Origin: Oscillospiraceae bacterium
GTDB taxonomy: Bacteria; Bacillota_A; Clostridia; Oscillospirales; Oscillospiraceae
Assembly (NCBI GenBank): GCA_902789835.1
Contig: CADAPN010000059.1
Span: forward strand, 1-23,062
Direction: 5' to 3'
Length of the DNA stretch: 23,062 nucleotides
A program made the translations under genes and the position numbers. Every line of letters begins with the position of its first letter. The stretch's first letter is position 1. The notes under the pieces are model-generated. The model did no database searches. It was not told where the DNA came from and saw nothing but the letters and a program-made list of their open reading frames with translations. Below are positions 21,641 through 23,062 of the stretch, piece by piece.

Positions 21641-23062
21641 TTAGGCCTTCTTCTTGGCCTGCTCGGACAGAGTCTTGAAAGCAGTGACAGCAAGGATCAC
21701 AGCCAGGATGACCAGAACGATGGACCAGATCACCTGGAAGTAGGTGCCCCACTGAGCACCGGCAGCGATGGTCTTGAAGCCGTTGATGATCGTGAAGCAG
21801 AGAGCCGTGATGGTGGCGCAGAGCATGAAGACCATCGGGAAGAAGAACATCTTGTTGTTGCGGCCGATCTTGCCGAGCCAGGTGCAGACAGCGAGCATTG
21901 CAACGCCGGCGAGCAGCTGGTTGGCGGAACCGAACACGCTCCAGATCTGGCTCAGGCCCATGAAGCCCATGCCGCAGCCGATGACGACCATGATCAGGGT
22001 GGAAGATCCTCGTGGGTCTTTCCTTCCGGAGTGAGGAGCTCAGCAAACAGGTAACGGCAGAGACGGGTTGCAGAGTCAAGGGAGGTCAGAGCGAAGACGG
22101 AGACAGCCAGGGTGAACAGGTTGTAGATCACCGGATAGCTCTTCTCGCCCGCGAAGGACGCGAACATGGTGGCAATACCACCGGCGAAGATCGTGGGAGG
22201 AGCGCTCAGCTGGAATCTGTCGCCGCCGCCGGCGGAGGTCTGGCTCCACACGACCATGATGGCGATCAGGGAGATGACGCCGAGAGCGGACTCAATGACC
22301 ATGGAGCCGTAGCCGATGATCTGGGCATCCTTCTCGTTGTTGATCTGCTTGGAAGAAGTACCGGAGCTGATCAGGGAGTGGAAGCCGGAGCAGGCAACCG
22401 TGATGAACAGGAACGGGAAGAGCGGCTGGCCGGCCGGGTTCTTCCATCCGTAGAAAGCGGGGCCTTCCATGGTGGCAGCGCCGGTGAAGGAGGCGCCGAC
22501 AATGGCGATGACCGCAATGATCATCATCGCATAGAGCAGGAAGGAGCTCAGGTAGTCACGCGGCTGGAGCAGAATCCAGACCGGAAGCAGAGAAGCAACC
22601 GTGACGTACACAGCAATGAAGAGCACCCAGAAGGTACGGCTGAAGTGCAGGCCGATGTGCTGACCGAGGAAGACGATCGCGACAATGCCGAGAATGCCGA
22701 CGACGGTGGCAGGGCCGATCTTGGCGTTCTTGCGATACACGAAGAAGCCGAAGATTGCAGCAATGACGATGAACAGGATGGAGGTCATTGCCGTGGAGCC
22801 GTTGGCCGCATAGGTCGGAGCAGCCGGATCAACCGACACAAAGGTGCCTGCGACAACCGCCGTGAAGGAGGCGATGACGAGGATCAGAACCGCCAGAGCA
22901 AAGATGATGAAGAGGCGCTGGGACTTGACACCCATGGAGTCCTTCATGATCTCACCGACGGATCCGCCGTTGTGACGGATGGAGGCGAACAGGGCGCCGA
23001 AGTCATGCATGGCACCGAAGAAGATACCACCGAGGACGCACCACAGGAAAACAGGCACCCAG
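21641..23062 (-). pseudogene. Carbon starvation CstA-family transporter, frameshifted and 5'-truncated by the window
   Basis: A multispanning carrier of the CstA family, whose characterised members import pyruvate or peptides. The visible part starts inside the protein (VPVFLWCVLGGIFFGAMHDF, then GALFASIRHNGGSVGEIM) and continues with many helices. Family-typical stretches include SGTSSKQINNEKDAQIIGYG and SVFALTSLDSATRLCRYLFA. That frame ends in TGA at 21994-21996 after EGKTHEDLPP. Homology continues in another frame as STLIMVVIGCGMGFMGLSQI, IWSVFGSANQLLAGVAMLAV and a Lys-rich end (EQAKKKA). CstA proteins usually have a few more residues between these parts, so the break at about 21997-22015 may be a short out-of-frame deletion. 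The first codons lie beyond 23062, so no start can be chosen. The FGSANQLLA motif makes the family assignment firm. Confidence 0.88.

Overview
The window looks like a chromosomal segment of a fairly GC-rich Gram-positive anaerobe, most likely a gut-type member of Clostridia (Bacillota). The reasons are strong AGGAGG-type ribosome binding sites, classical -10/-35 promoters, hairpin-plus-T-run terminators, and the gene families present: a TAXI-type TRAP transporter, a CstA-type carrier, an MMPL transporter, InlB/GLUG surface domains and a bacterial acyl-ACP thioesterase. No rRNA, tRNA, CRISPR array or intact insertion sequence was seen.

Left part (1-3610, minus strand). A TRAP operon (fused permease, then TAXI solute receptor) is driven by a near-consensus promoter with a palindrome over its start site. 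The receptor gene has a frameshift. After it lies a 44-residue ORF with its own promoter, repeated TTGCACA operator-like elements, a good ribosome binding site and its own terminator.

Centre (3620-16020, minus strand). One uninterrupted 3011-codon frame joins an MMPL transporter to a multidomain cell-surface protein. A textbook ribosome binding site, GTG start and signal peptide sit inside that frame, so it is either a genuine fusion, two products from one frame, or two genes joined by an indel. Upstream are a stand-alone E2-type acyltransferase domain and ftsH.

Right part (16200-21620, plus strand). The first operon encodes a membrane protein with a cytoplasmic TIR domain, one transmembrane helix and an extracytoplasmic leucine-rich repeat domain, followed by an acyl-ACP thioesterase homologue. 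The second operon encodes a two-helix membrane protein of unknown function and a membrane-anchored Hsp70/actin-fold ATPase whose frame is broken. A perfect bidirectional terminator separates these from a convergent, frameshifted, 5'-truncated carbon starvation (CstA-family) gene.

Three genes (TAXI receptor, Hsp70-like, CstA) carry frame breaks. That density suggests either assembly/consensus errors or gene decay, and it also affects how the giant ORF should be read. The most interesting system candidate is the plus-strand pair of operons: a TIR-TM-LRR receptor-like protein with a lipid enzyme, next to a membrane Hsp70-like module. All family names come from reading the translated sequence, not from database searches.
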